Shown: positions 1-8,012 of the stretch, one piece after another
How positions within the stretch are numbered: the stretch's first letter is position 1
Layout of the letters: each line of letters begins with the position of its first letter
Assembly (NCBI RefSeq): GCF_013409935.1
Contig: NZ_JACCCO010000003.1
Span: forward strand, 744,001 to 808,000
DNA: 64,000 nucleotides
Direction: 5' to 3'
Source of the DNA: Streptosporangium sandarakinum
GTDB lineage: Bacteria > Actinomycetota > Actinomycetes > Streptosporangiales > Streptosporangiaceae
Notes under the pieces: model-generated
The model's database searches: none
What the model was told of the DNA's origin: nothing
Seen by the model: only the letters and a program-made list of their open reading frames with translations
Program-made: the position numbers and the translations under genes

Positions 1-2
1 CG

Positions 3-863
3 CTGATCGGCTGGTGGACCTGGCGGACCATCGGGCTGGCGTTGGAACCGGTCGACCGTATCCGGAAGGAGGTGGTGGAGATCGGGAAGGGCGACCTGAG
101 CCGGCGGGTTCCGGTTCCGCCGACCGGAGGGCACATTCAGCGGTTGGCCGAGGCGGTCAACGAAACGCTCGCGCAGCGGGAGGAGGCCAACACCCGGGAG
201 CGCAGGTTCGTCTCTGACGCTTCGCACGACCTGCGGAACCCGATCGCCGGGATACAGGCGCGGCTGGAGGTCGCGCTGGAGGAGCCCGAGGACTACCAGT
301 GGCGGCCGATGCTGCGGGAGGCATTGAACGATCTTCAGAGGCTCAGCGCCATCGTGCACGACCTGCTGGAGTTGTCCCGGCTGGATTCACGGGCACCGAT
401 GCCCATGAAGCAGATCGACCTCGCGGAACTGGCCCGGCGGGAGGTCGCCCGTCGCATGCCGGGCGTGGCCATCGTGCCCAGGCTGGAATCGGGTGTGATC
501 GTCCAGGCCAACCCCGTCCGGCTGAGTCGCGTGCTGAACAACCTGCTGAACAACGCGGAGCGCCACGCCGACACACGTATCGATGTCCTCGTGGCGAGGG
601 AGGACGGACAGGCGAGGCTGGAGGTGCTGGACGATGGTTCGGGGATCCCTCCGGATGTCCGGGAACGGGTCTTTGAGCGCTTCTCCAGGCTTGCGGAGTC
701 GAAGAAGAGGGATCCGCAGGGCACCGGGCTGGGTTTGCCCATCGCCCGGGAGATCGCCGAGATCTACGGCGGTTCGCTGACGATCCAGGACAGCAGCAAA
801 GGTGCCCGGTTCGTACTGCGCCTGCCCCTGTACCGCGAACCGTCCGGTGACGAAGCACAGTGA
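3..863 (+). CDS. Sensor histidine kinase, C-terminal part (5' truncated by window edge)
   Basis: The reading frame is already open at base 3, so the true start and sensor domain lie outside the window. The first codons give a hydrophobic stretch (LIGWWTWRTIGLALEP) that looks like the end of a transmembrane helix. A HAMP linker follows, then the phospho-acceptor box SDASHDLRNPIAG with the histidine expected to be autophosphorylated. After that come the ATPase-domain N box (NLLNNAERHA), the G1 box (DDGSGIP) and the G2 box (GTGLGLPIA). This is the usual order of a membrane EnvZ/BaeS-type class I kinase. The cognate response regulator is not visible; in actinobacteria it commonly lies just upstream, here out of view. 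The internal start codons at 14 and 42 are not real starts. Confidence 0.93.
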   Translation: MIGWWTWRTIGLALEPVDRIRKEVVEIGKGDLSRRVPVPPTGGHIQRLAEAVNETLAQREEANTRERRFVSDASHDLRNPIAGIQARLEVALEEPEDYQWRPMLREALNDLQRLSAIVHDLLELSRLDSRAPMPMKQIDLAELARREVARRMPGVAIVPRLESGVIVQANPVRLSRVLNNLLNNAERHADTRIDVLVAREDGQARLEVLDDGSGIPPDVRERVFERFSRLAESKKRDPQGTGLGLPIAREIAEIYGGSLTIQDSSKGARFVLRLPLYREPSGDEAQ

Positions 864-1014
864 CGGCACCCGCCGGGCCGGCGGCCGCCGTCACCTCAAC
901 CCTGGCGTCCTGGTGGCAAGACCTGATGAGAGGCCGCGACGCCCGATCCGCCGGACGTTAGAGTATGGCGCATGACGCCGCTTCGGCTCGTGACCGGCCG
1001 CGGGTAAGGCCAGC

Positions 1015-2346
1015 ATGACCGCCATCGCCCGGTCGCCGTCCGCGGGCCGGGCCCTGGCCGGGGCCGCCGGAGGCGTCGCGGTGGCCGCCCTGCTCGCGTT
1101 CCGGCTGGCCGGCCACGACGAGTTCGTCACCGACCCGGTCGGCGTACTCGCGCTGGCGGCGGGAGCGACCGGCGCGGCCGTTGCCGCCACTCGGCTCGCC
1201 AGGGTGGGCAACCGGCGGGCCGGCACGCTCGCGACCTGGCTCTGCGCCGCCCTGCTCGCCTATCTCGTCCTGGCGGCCTGGGCGGTGTGGGCGGTCACGG
1301 CCGGGCACCCGACCGCCGCACTCGCGGTCGCCGCCTGGAATTCGGCGTGGATCCCGCCGCTCGCCCTCATGCAGCTCACCGCGTCCGCGGCCATCCGGAC
1401 CGGCGCGAGGGCACCCTGGACGCACCCGGTCCTGGCCGTGGCGATCGGCACGGTCACGCTCGCCAACGCGCTGCTGACGACGGCGAGCGAACCGTTCACC
1501 GGCCTGCCGACCATCGCGCCGGAGTCCTGGCGGACGGTGATCGAGCCGGTCGGCGCCTTCGCCACGCTGCTCGGTGTCCTGGCCCTCCTGCTCGTCCCGG
1601 TGACGCTGTGGCGTGCCGCGCTCGGATCGGAGGGATCCGCCCGCGCGCGGATCGGGATCGCCGCGGCCGGGGCCACCGCCGCACCGCTCACCGTCTGCTT
1701 CTGCCTCCTGCTTGCCATCGCCCGCGACCCCGGCGCCGTCGAGCCGTCGCTGGGCTCGGTCGCGTTCCTCGTCGCTCTCGCCGGAGCCTCGGCGTTCAGC
1801 ACCGCCTGCGCGCTGATCGCCGCGCGCGGCGGCGTCGAGCGTCGCCAGGTGGCGATCGTCGTGCGCGGCACCGGGCTCGCCGGCGCGGCCTTGGCCGTGA
1901 TCGGGACCGGAACCATCATCGCGGCCCCCGGTCTCCGGCTCGGCGCGACCTCGGTCGCGTTCCTCGTCGCGGCCGTGACGGCCGTCGTCGGCGGCGGCGC
2001 CTGGACCGGAACCGGACGGCTCACCCGGATCCTGACTCCGCAGGTCCCGCAGGCTTCGCAGGTCCCGCAGGCCCCGAACGACAAGGGCCTCGCGGCGCCG
2101 ACCGGAGGGGTACCGGTCACCGGCCTGACCCCACGCGAGGCCGAGGTGCTCGCCGTCCTCGCCGAGGGCGCGAGCAACGCCGGGATCGCGGCCCAGCTCG
2201 TGGTGTCCGAGCGTACGGTCGACGCCCACCTTCGCGCGATCTTCGTCAAGCTCGGTCTCACGCCCGACGCCGAGACGAATCGTCGCGTGCGGGCCACGAG
2301 GATCTGGCTGGATCACACCGCCGCGAACCGGGACCACAGAGGCTGA
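1015..2346 (+). CDS. Membrane protein with C-terminal LuxR-type DNA-binding domain
   Basis: A 443-residue protein. Roughly residues 10-340 are a run of hydrophobic helices rich in Ala, Leu and Val; about eight to ten membrane segments can be seen. A short linker contains a repeated QVPQA motif (bases 2041-2075). The C-terminal 70 residues are a LuxR/GerE helix-turn-helix, with LTPREAEVLAVLAEGASN and the recognition helix in SERTVDAHLRAIF. It is therefore a one-component, membrane-bound transcription regulator candidate with no receiver domain. The ATG at 1015 follows a GGTAAGG stretch. The 2473 gene, another membrane protein, follows and may be its target or partner. The ligand sensed is unknown. 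Confidence 0.85.
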   Translation: MTAIARSPSAGRALAGAAGGVAVAALLAFRLAGHDEFVTDPVGVLALAAGATGAAVAATRLARVGNRRAGTLATWLCAALLAYLVLAAWAVWAVTAGHPTAALAVAAWNSAWIPPLALMQLTASAAIRTGARAPWTHPVLAVAIGTVTLANALLTTASEPFTGLPTIAPESWRTVIEPVGAFATLLGVLALLLVPVTLWRAALGSEGSARARIGIAAAGATAAPLTVCFCLLLAIARDPGAVEPSLGSVAFLVALAGASAFSTACALIAARGGVERRQVAIVVRGTGLAGAALAVIGTGTIIAAPGLRLGATSVAFLVAAVTAVVGGGAWTGTGRLTRILTPQVPQASQVPQAPNDKGLAAPTGGVPVTGLTPREAEVLAVLAEGASNAGIAAQLVVSERTVDAHLRAIFVKLGLTPDAETNRRVRATRIWLDHTAANRDHRG

Positions 2347-2472
2347 GCAAGGCCGGCTGATCTGGTCTTTCCCGAAGATAGGTGCTGAGGCCGATGCCCG
2401 CGTGACGCCCCCGCGGTGACGGTGGGGAACAGCGCGGGCCGCGCTGACACCGATCGAAGGAGGCATACGACC

Positions 2473-3201
2473 GTGACCGCATCCGAACCCCCCGGCACCG
2501 TGATCCCCCCGGCCGCCGCAGCCGCCGAGCCGGTCCCCGCCCGCTCGGCCCAGCGGCGCGTCGCCCTCGTCGGGCTCTTCGTCCTGCTGCTGGTTTCGCT
2601 GGCCGGACGGACCGGGTTCGCGTTCTGGGAGCCGCCGTTCGACGGCACGATCCGGTACGACGACGTACGCGCGCTGGGCGACGCGTACTGGCCGATGAAC
2701 CTGTACCTCGGCGGTCCCGGGTATGCGGTCTCCTGGGTCGCCTGCGCGGGTTTCATCGTGCTGCTCGCCCGGGGCAGAGCCGGCGTGCTCAACCTGGTCG
2801 GCGCCCTGCTGGCCGGGATCGGCGGGATCCTCTTCGCCCTCACGATCACCGCCGAGGCGCTGCCGTTCGCGTACGCGGCCGACCCCGCGGTACTGCCGGA
2901 GGCGGAGGGCCGGCGGCTCTTCGACGTCCTGAACGCACATCTCGACCGACTCCTGCCGTCGATCATCGGCGCCCAGGTCGCCATCGCGCTCGGTGTGCTG
3001 TTCGCGCTCATCGGGACGCTGATCTCGAAGACGATGCCGCGCCGACTGTCGATCACGGGCATCGCATACGTCGTCGTGTTCGTCGGGCTGCCGACCGAGT
3101 CGCTCGGCGCCGTGGTCGTCGCCGCCGGGTACCTGCTCCAGGTCGCGCTCATCGCCGCGATCGGCTGGTTCGGGCTTCGCGCCGGACTCGGAAGGCATTG
3201 A
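2473..3201 (+). CDS. Four-helix integral membrane protein, function unknown
   Basis: GTG is chosen as start because a textbook ribosome binding site, GAAGGAGG (2456-2463), lies 9 bases upstream; an in-frame codon at 2416 has none. The 242-residue product has an Ala/Pro-rich N-terminus, then helices near residues 30-50, 85-105, 110-135 and 165-235. A roughly 35-residue outside loop after helix 1 contains a YDDVRALGDAYWPMN segment. I do not recognise a named family; it resembles generic actinobacterial polytopic proteins. It lies 126 bases after the membrane LuxR-type gene on the same strand, so co-regulation is plausible. The AT-richer block begins just downstream. Confidence 0.8.
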   Translation: MTASEPPGTVIPPAAAAAEPVPARSAQRRVALVGLFVLLLVSLAGRTGFAFWEPPFDGTIRYDDVRALGDAYWPMNLYLGGPGYAVSWVACAGFIVLLARGRAGVLNLVGALLAGIGGILFALTITAEALPFAYAADPAVLPEAEGRRLFDVLNAHLDRLLPSIIGAQVAIALGVLFALIGTLISKTMPRRLSITGIAYVVVFVGLPTESLGAVVVAAGYLLQVALIAAIGWFGLRAGLGRH

Positions 3202-3413
3202 CGGGGTAGGGACCGGTGGGGAGGGCCGGATCGCAGACCCTGCCCCGGTCATGCCTGCGGGTGCCGACACCGTCGGCCGTGGCGGTTGCGGCTACGAGGG
3301 CCGCCTGGGCAGCGGGCGCCTACGCCTACGGGCGACCTGATCGTCACTCATGGCGAGGCCGAGAGCGGGCCGGCAGCCGATAACGTCCCAGCCGTAATCG
3401 GCTCGGGGCGTTC

Positions 3414-3611
3414 GGACCATTCAAGGAATGTGGTCAGGGGCAGGGTCGAACTGTCGGCTATGGCGGCATCGTCATCCGTCCCTTCCGCCATGAGTTCGGC
3501 GACGTGGTGTTCGGCCTCGTCATCGAGACCTTCGAGGGCCGACAACACGCCGAGCTCCACCCGAACAGACTTGGCCTCTACGAACCATGGGACGGCTCTT
3601 ATGATGCCTGA
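3414..3611 (+). pseudogene. C-terminal relic of an unknown protein
   Basis: Reading the frame that ends with TGA at 3609-3611 gives a protein-like tail: GYGGIVIRPFRHEFGDVVFG, then ETFEGRQHAELHPNRL, then GLYEPWDGSYDA. Its balanced mix of hydrophobic, acidic and aromatic residues looks like real coding sequence. No start codon, ribosome site or upstream domain can be found; before about 3440 the frame turns into low-quality sequence. I read it as the surviving 3' end of a deleted gene. The family is not recognised. Overlapping frames on the other strand are likely shadows. Confidence 0.4.
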
Positions 3612-3920
3612 GCACCTGATCCGTAGGGAAGGGTGGGTGCCTCGTCGGCCGCTCCTCGTCCTGCGCTTGGTCGCCTACCAGCAGGTTGGTCCGATCGTGC
3701 TTCCGCTTTGGTGGACTCTTGAACAATTAATGATCGAGCTGTTGCCGTCGTCAATCAACTGAAAGGCCGTATTCGAGGCGATTTCGGACTTTCGGAATCG
3801 GGGCCGGCCAGGCCGCGGCGATGGGTGCCGCGGTCTCACCGTTCAAGGAGCAACGCATGCGGCATGCCCTGCCCAAGCGACGTCTCGCGACCACCACCTA
3901 CGAGCCGACGTCGACATCGG

Positions 3921-4042
3921 TCAGTGCGTTCCATATTTCCTGCTCAGCGTGTCCGCGGGGTCGAGCAGACCGTCGCCCGCCGCTACGAACTGCTCGGGCA
4001 GCGAGACCTTGAGCAGGAAACCGCTCACGCCGGGCCGAAGCA
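3921..4042 (-). pseudogene. Fragment of a NarL/LuxR-family response regulator receiver domain
   Basis: Read on the minus strand, this stretch encodes LLRPGVSGFLLKVSLPEQFV followed by AAGDGLLDPADTLS and then a stop at 3921. This matches the end of a NarL-type receiver domain, where actinobacterial regulators typically read R-AGASGFLLKD-PPEQLV-A-R-VAAGDALL. The conserved Lys of the receiver is in FLLK. Everything before and after is missing, including the phosphorylated Asp and the DNA-binding domain, and several residues after FV are deleted. It abuts the stop codon of the minus-strand gene at 4045, so it probably marks the boundary where foreign DNA replaced a resident regulator gene. Confidence 0.65.
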
Positions 4043-4044
4043 GC

Positions 4045-4365
4045 CTATTCTGCAACCCTAAAATCCTCGATCGGGTCGAGAACGATGATCGTCACCTGTA
4101 CGTGCAAAGGGCTGTCCCAATCGACGTGCAGATAAAACTCGACGCCGCCGGTACCACCTTCCGGATCATGAGGGCCAATATTGGTCACATAGACGTTCGC
4201 CGCGCCAAGATTTGGCCGGCCTGTCTCATCGAAAGGATCCCGTCCGGCGGACCACTCCGCCGCGGTGATAATAACTGCCGACCGCTTTGTAATTGCATCC
4301 CAGTTCCAATTCTTTCGTAACCTACCCTGCTGGTTGCGGTATATGATTCGAATCGATCGCGACAC
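4045..4365 (-). CDS. Small conserved-looking protein, unknown function (island gene)
   Basis: A 106-residue protein. The GTG start is supported by AAAGGAG six bases upstream; an overlapping ATG in another frame lacks such a site. The sequence begins MSRSIRIIYRNQQGRL. It contains NWNWDAITKRSAVIIT and a later VEFYLHVDWDSPLHVQVTI segment, suggesting a compact beta-rich soluble fold. There is no signal peptide, membrane helix or known catalytic motif. It is the last gene of the minus-strand cluster and lies 105 bases after the 552-residue protein. Base composition is clearly lower in GC than the surrounding genome. An accessory or structural partner role is possible, but I do not recognise a family. 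Confidence 0.7.
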   Translation of the reverse strand: MSRSIRIIYRNQQGRLRKNWNWDAITKRSAVIITAAEWSAGRDPFDETGRPNLGAANVYVTNIGPHDPEGGTGGVEFYLHVDWDSPLHVQVTIIVLDPIEDFRVAE

Positions 4366-4470
4366 GGCATGCTCCTTTTTCCCTGCTCATCTCACTGGAC
4401 GATGCCAGCATTCGGATCGATCGGAATCGTCGAAGTGCGGCGCTTCTAGTTTGTTGCGGCCGGTGCTCGG

Positions 4471-6129
4471 CTACCGTATGTATCTGACGGCCTCGGTCGG
4501 GCTGATCCAGATATGTTTGACTGATCGAAGAGGAACCAACTGCTCTCCAAGGGCGCGGGTCTCCAATTGGTACTTGATGCTGTAGGTGAGGCTCTGGTTC
4601 CAGGCCTTATCGAGTGGGAGGCTATTGATGGGTGTGTAGGGGCCGTGAAGTTTCAGCTCCTGCTGGAAAGCGCCTCTGTATTTGGAGAAATCCACTCCGC
4701 GCTCCGCCGCTCCGGCCGCCGCATGACCCGCCTTACCTGCGAGATCGAGTCGGCCCGTGCTCGCCATTTGCTCTCGGAAGGCTTCGATCGCCAGGAGATC
4801 CCCGCTCGTGAACTCTCTGTTCAGCTTCGAGGCGACCACGCCGACGCTTTCGCCCCGCGCCGTGTATCCGAGCGCGGCCACGTCCTTGACCAGAAGGGTG
4901 GAGGCGGCTTTTTCAGCCTTCGTTCCCACACCCGGCAGCAGGGTCGAGTAGAGCTTGGAAGGATCGCCGCGGAAGGCTGTCATTCCTTCCGCGATGCCGC
5001 CGGCGAGGGCAAACCGATGGGATACGTCGACGTCCCCGCCGCTCAGGACGAGTCCGGTGGTTCCGAATACCAGCGAGGCGGGCGACGATGTCAGCGCAAG
5101 GACATAGCCGATCTGACCGCTCATACGGACCGTTTCGGTACTGTCCGCGCCACTTATGGCCAGTGCCAAACCCGAGGAAGCCTCGCCAGCGCCCGCGGCG
5201 AATCCTGTTGCGCCAATCAGCGGGAAGGCGAGGCCGCCGGAGCCGTAGATGATGAAGCCCGAGGCCGTCATCGTGACGCCGCCCCAGACCACGTGCCCCA
5301 GGCCGGTGAGAACAGCGGAGTGCCGAATTTCGAGCGGATGGTCGCTCAGCTGGCTGACGATGAATCCGAGCTTGTATTCGTCGCTGCGCGCCACCTGCGC
5401 GGCGGTCGAGGCCACCTTCTGCATGTCGACTTCGGTATCGCCGATGATCTTCGCCCTGCCCTCCATGAAGGCCTGGATCGCGACATAGCTTTCGTCCATG
5501 TCGGCCTGGATCGAGGTTGCAAGGCTGGATTGATTGGCATCGCTCTTCACCTCCGGCAGGCATGACGTCCGGCTGGAATCGCAAGCCGCCACATCGTTGT
5601 CGGCCAGCAGATCAGGGGACGACAGCAGGTTGGTCTGCCGAAGAGCCGCGAATGGCGTCGTCACGTTTCTCGCACGAGCCGGCCATTCATCGACGAAAGG
5701 ATCAGAGGCTGGGAAACCCGTGAAGGGATCGAGATCGTCTATGCCAAAGGGCAGGCCGGAAAAGGCGTCGACCTCTTCGCCGACGAAAGCGAGAAGAACC
5801 CGTCCACCCATGCCGCCGTACGGCTCGATTCCCCAGGGCCGGTCGCTCTGGCCGCCCCGCATCTGCGGCCTTCCACGTGTTTCCCACGGTGGCGTCGTCA
5901 GGGCATCGATCGGCGTTGCCGAGAGATCCTGGTCATTTTCTGGCACCTTGGAGCCAACGGGGCCGGTGTTATCGCCGCCGAAGCCTGCGTTTCCGGTATA
6001 GTCTCCGTCTGCGCCGAAACTCTGATGGTTCAGATAGGCGAGAATGGCGCCGATGTCGCCCCCGCCAAGGTCTCCTGTTCCGGTACCACCGTCACCGCCG
6101 CCCCCGCTGCCATCGCTCTCACCAGGCAT
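4471..6129 (-). CDS. 552-residue protein with Gly-rich N-terminus and glycine-zipper hydrophobic core (toxin-like architecture)
   Basis: The start ATG has a good ribosome site (GAGGAAGG, 4 bases upstream). Residues 1-60 are low complexity, rich in Gly, Asp and Ser; 100-150 are rich in Gly, Pro and Phe. Residues 205-265 look helical and amphipathic. Residues 275-365 are a long Gly/Ala/Ser hydrophobic region (GFIIYGSGGLAFPLIGATGF and similar) of the kind that can insert into membranes. A soluble C-terminal domain of about 150 residues follows and ends with WISPTEAVRYIR. Hydrophobic core plus C-terminal variable-looking domain resembles secreted polymorphic-toxin carriers, but no catalytic motif is recognised. 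It lies 64 bases after the HlyD-like gene in the same direction. Low GC suggests transfer. Confidence 0.75.
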   Translation of the reverse strand: MPGESDGSGGGGDGGTGTGDLGGGDIGAILAYLNHQSFGADGDYTGNAGFGGDNTGPVGSKVPENDQDLSATPIDALTTPPWETRGRPQMRGGQSDRPWGIEPYGGMGGRVLLAFVGEEVDAFSGLPFGIDDLDPFTGFPASDPFVDEWPARARNVTTPFAALRQTNLLSSPDLLADNDVAACDSSRTSCLPEVKSDANQSSLATSIQADMDESYVAIQAFMEGRAKIIGDTEVDMQKVASTAAQVARSDEYKLGFIVSQLSDHPLEIRHSAVLTGLGHVVWGGVTMTASGFIIYGSGGLAFPLIGATGFAAGAGEASSGLALAISGADSTETVRMSGQIGYVLALTSSPASLVFGTTGLVLSGGDVDVSHRFALAGGIAEGMTAFRGDPSKLYSTLLPGVGTKAEKAASTLLVKDVAALGYTARGESVGVVASKLNREFTSGDLLAIEAFREQMASTGRLDLAGKAGHAAAGAAERGVDFSKYRGAFQQELKLHGPYTPINSLPLDKAWNQSLTYSIKYQLETRALGEQLVPLRSVKHIWISPTEAVRYIR

Positions 6130-6193
6130 AAGACCTTCCTCGTGTCGAAAGCTTCTCTACGGGCGGTGCCAGGAAACCCCGGGTCATACCACA

Positions 6194-7510
6194 TTACGCT
6201 ATGGAAATGTCCGTGTATTCCGGGTCGAACACGTAGCCAAGCGGAAGAACGTGCAGTCCGCCAGCGTCAACGTTATCAACCCTAATGATGACCTCCCACC
6301 GCGTGCCGCTGTCCTGTCCCCGCACAGAAACGACGGTCCCGTCCAGGGATGTTGTCGGATTCCCAGCGCCCGCCAACATCGTTGTCAAGGTCGCGGTCGC
6401 TCCAATCGGGATAGGACCGACGTGTACAAGGTTCGCCAACAGATGGACGAGGCTGTTGTCTTCGACTCGGATCACGGGTTCACCGGCGTTCACCGCCTCG
6501 CCCGGACCCTTGTAGACACCGGTTACAACGCCCTCGATGGGCGAGATGAGAAACGACCGCAACAGCGCGATTTGAAGTTGGTAGACATCATTGTCTACCG
6601 ATTCGAGTTCGTTTGCAAAGATTTTTTCCAAATAGGGTATGTTCTGCGAGAACATATATGCTTCGAATTGCTGATTTGTCAGGCTGATTTGCGCGCGGAG
6701 AGCGCGCGCGTGCGCTTCTATGTAAGGGGTTCGGTATTCGTAGTCGACATGTGTCGTGGACTGCATTCCAGATGTATTGCTGTAGTTATTTGATTCTTCG
6801 TAGTTGACCCCCGTTGTCACCGCGGTGTCGGTCGTGCTGGGCGCGGTGAAGCGAGTTGACTTATATCCGTTCCATATGTGGTCCGGGTGTCCCTCCCACG
6901 GGAGTGGGAGGACGTGGGGAAGCCTTGTTCCACGGCCGACCCTTACGCCCACGCTTTCCTGGTGAAATTTGCTGGCGCGGTTCGAACCGCCTCTACCTTT
7001 GGTTGCCGACTCGGCGCTGCTGGTCGTCGATTTCACAACGCCTGTTCGATCGTCCGTCCTATAAGCCTCGTCCAGTTCCACCAGTTGTTGGTTCGCGAGG
7101 TCGCTTAACCGATCGAGCAGGTTGGGATTCGATGCCGGCGACCCTTTGTCGTAAGACCCCCTGATTGTTGAAATCACGGAGTCGGCATTCGCATGCTTCG
7201 AGAAGTAGATATTTTGTCGAGAATTGACGGCACTATCCAGGGAAGCCTTCCTGTCTTCGTTCCGAAGCGATGCCACCGAGAACGGCTGAACGATACTTAG
7301 AACGCCGTTTGTATCGCCTGCGAGGCGAGAAGGGTCCCCGATGGTCGTTCCCGAAGCCTTCACCAAGTCGGTAAGCCTGTCGTACGGAACAGCTTTAACG
7401 GTGTCACCCAAATAGACGTCGCAAGTGTTCAGAATGCCGCCGATTTCGAAGCATAGGTAAGACCCGTGCACCGGCCGCGCGATCATGGAAATAATGTTTG
7501 CAATGCCCAT
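6194..7510 (-). CDS. Soluble HlyD/membrane-fusion-like adaptor protein (island gene)
   Basis: A 438-residue product. The ATG at 7510 is chosen because AGAGGA lies 8 bases upstream. Residues 262-315 form a helical, coiled-coil-like segment (EAHARALRAQISLTNQQFEA onward). A half-lipoyl (barrel-sandwich) motif follows at about 322-352: SPIEGVVTGVYKGPGEAVNA, then GEPVIRVED. After it comes a beta-barrel-like part with LDGTVVSVRGQDSGTRWEV. That order is the C-terminal half of HlyD/periplasmic adaptor proteins. There is no N-terminal membrane helix or signal peptide, and no ABC transporter or outer-membrane partner is nearby. The N-terminal 250 residues match nothing I know. GC content drops markedly around 6560-6760, supporting foreign origin. 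A role in export or presentation of the 552-residue protein is inference. Confidence 0.75.
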   Translation of the reverse strand: MGIANIISMIARPVHGSYLCFEIGGILNTCDVYLGDTVKAVPYDRLTDLVKASGTTIGDPSRLAGDTNGVLSIVQPFSVASLRNEDRKASLDSAVNSRQNIYFSKHANADSVISTIRGSYDKGSPASNPNLLDRLSDLANQQLVELDEAYRTDDRTGVVKSTTSSAESATKGRGGSNRASKFHQESVGVRVGRGTRLPHVLPLPWEGHPDHIWNGYKSTRFTAPSTTDTAVTTGVNYEESNNYSNTSGMQSTTHVDYEYRTPYIEAHARALRAQISLTNQQFEAYMFSQNIPYLEKIFANELESVDNDVYQLQIALLRSFLISPIEGVVTGVYKGPGEAVNAGEPVIRVEDNSLVHLLANLVHVGPIPIGATATLTTMLAGAGNPTTSLDGTVVSVRGQDSGTRWEVIIRVDNVDAGGLHVLPLGYVFDPEYTDISIA

Positions 7511-7535
7511 TGAGACGTTCCTCTCGCGCGAATTC

Positions 7536-7853
7536 TCAGTGAACCAAACAGTGCACGATTGAATCAAGGGCGCAGTCGGCGTAGACACCCGAAATGTCGT
7601 TCACCGAAAGCGACAGGTATTCACCTGGCTGAAGCGTTCCCAGGACCGTCTTGGCTCCGGCCGCGACCTGCGTTCCGATCGTGATCGGCTCTCCCGCGCG
7701 ATCGTTCGCGACGTGGAGGATTAACGGCTTTTCGAATGTTAGATTTTGGGTGATCCCGGCTGAGCCCCAGAGGTATCTGAGTCCACGCACTTTGACCGAG
7801 TAGGCCGGTGAATCCCAAAAGCCTCCGGGCTCTTCGAGTTTCATCGCATCCAT
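7536..7853 (-). CDS. Beta-rich protein of about 105 residues (island gene)
   Basis: Two closely spaced in-frame ATGs are possible. The one at 7853 has GGAG nine bases upstream; the one at 7844 overlaps the stop of the preceding small frame in an ATGA arrangement. The product (MKLEEPGGFWDSPAYSVKVR and on) alternates polar and hydrophobic residues throughout, with LTFEKPLILHVANDRAG and LGTLQPGEYLSLSVNDISG, suggesting a beta-sandwich. No signal peptide or membrane segment is seen. It ends 25 bases before the HlyD-like gene, so the two are very probably co-transcribed. Family not recognised. Confidence 0.68.
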   Translation of the reverse strand: MDAMKLEEPGGFWDSPAYSVKVRGLRYLWGSAGITQNLTFEKPLILHVANDRAGEPITIGTQVAAGAKTVLGTLQPGEYLSLSVNDISGVYADCALDSIVHCLVH

Positions 7854-8011
7854 CGCAAAGCACTCCGACAGGCGAAGACGGGATCGAGGGGGATGGTGGA
7901 GCATACGGATGCCGGTGAATGCCGTCGACCCACTGCATATCTGCTTAGAGGACCACGGTCCGCTCTTCGGCGGAACCCGGTCGGATCCGGGCTGTTTCGC
8001 TGCTGTTCCAT
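7841..8011 (-). CDS. Possible 56-residue Arg-rich peptide, coupled to Trypco2 gene
   Basis: An ATG occurs one base after the stop codon of the Trypco2 gene (TAAGATG). The frame runs 56 codons to a TGA that overlaps the ATG at 7844 of the next gene (ATGA). The predicted peptide starts MEQQRNSPDPTGFRRRADRG and ends with two Cys residues and ALRWMR. It is strongly basic and has no recognisable domain. The exact abutment at both ends argues that it is translated. Its composition could also come from a shadow frame, so confidence is moderate. If real, it would be a small basic accessory protein, or simply a coupling frame that carries ribosomes onward. Confidence 0.4.
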   Translation of the reverse strand: MEQQRNSPDPTGFRRRADRGPLSRYAVGRRHSPASVCSTIPLDPVFACRSALRWMR

Positions 8012-8012
8012 C

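Larger units (their letters stand above)
3202..4044. other. Gene-poor, decayed stretch before the AT-richer island
   Basis: About 840 bases without an intact gene. Two coding relics can be read on opposite strands (3414-3611 plus, 3921-4042 minus) and are listed separately. Between them, especially 3700-3790, the DNA is locally AT-rich (GAACAATTAATGATCGAG) and carries no convincing reading frame. The impression is of a recombination or insertion scar at the downstream edge of the 4.0-8.5 kb cluster. Confidence 0.6.

Noticed and set aside
3348..3560. A 70-codon minus-strand frame (MELGVLSALEGLDDEAEHHV...) with fairly protein-like sequence
   Set aside because: It lies antisense to the better plus-strand relic at 3414-3611, has no ribosome site and shows decaying ends; likely a shadow of that relic.
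3286..3762. A 158-codon plus-strand frame
   Set aside because: Ser/Pro/Arg-rich composition without domains; overlaps the relic in another frame.
4567..5565. A 332-codon plus-strand frame opposite the 552-residue island gene
   Set aside because: Antisense shadow: it lacks a ribosome site, while the minus-strand gene has a good one and structured protein sequence.
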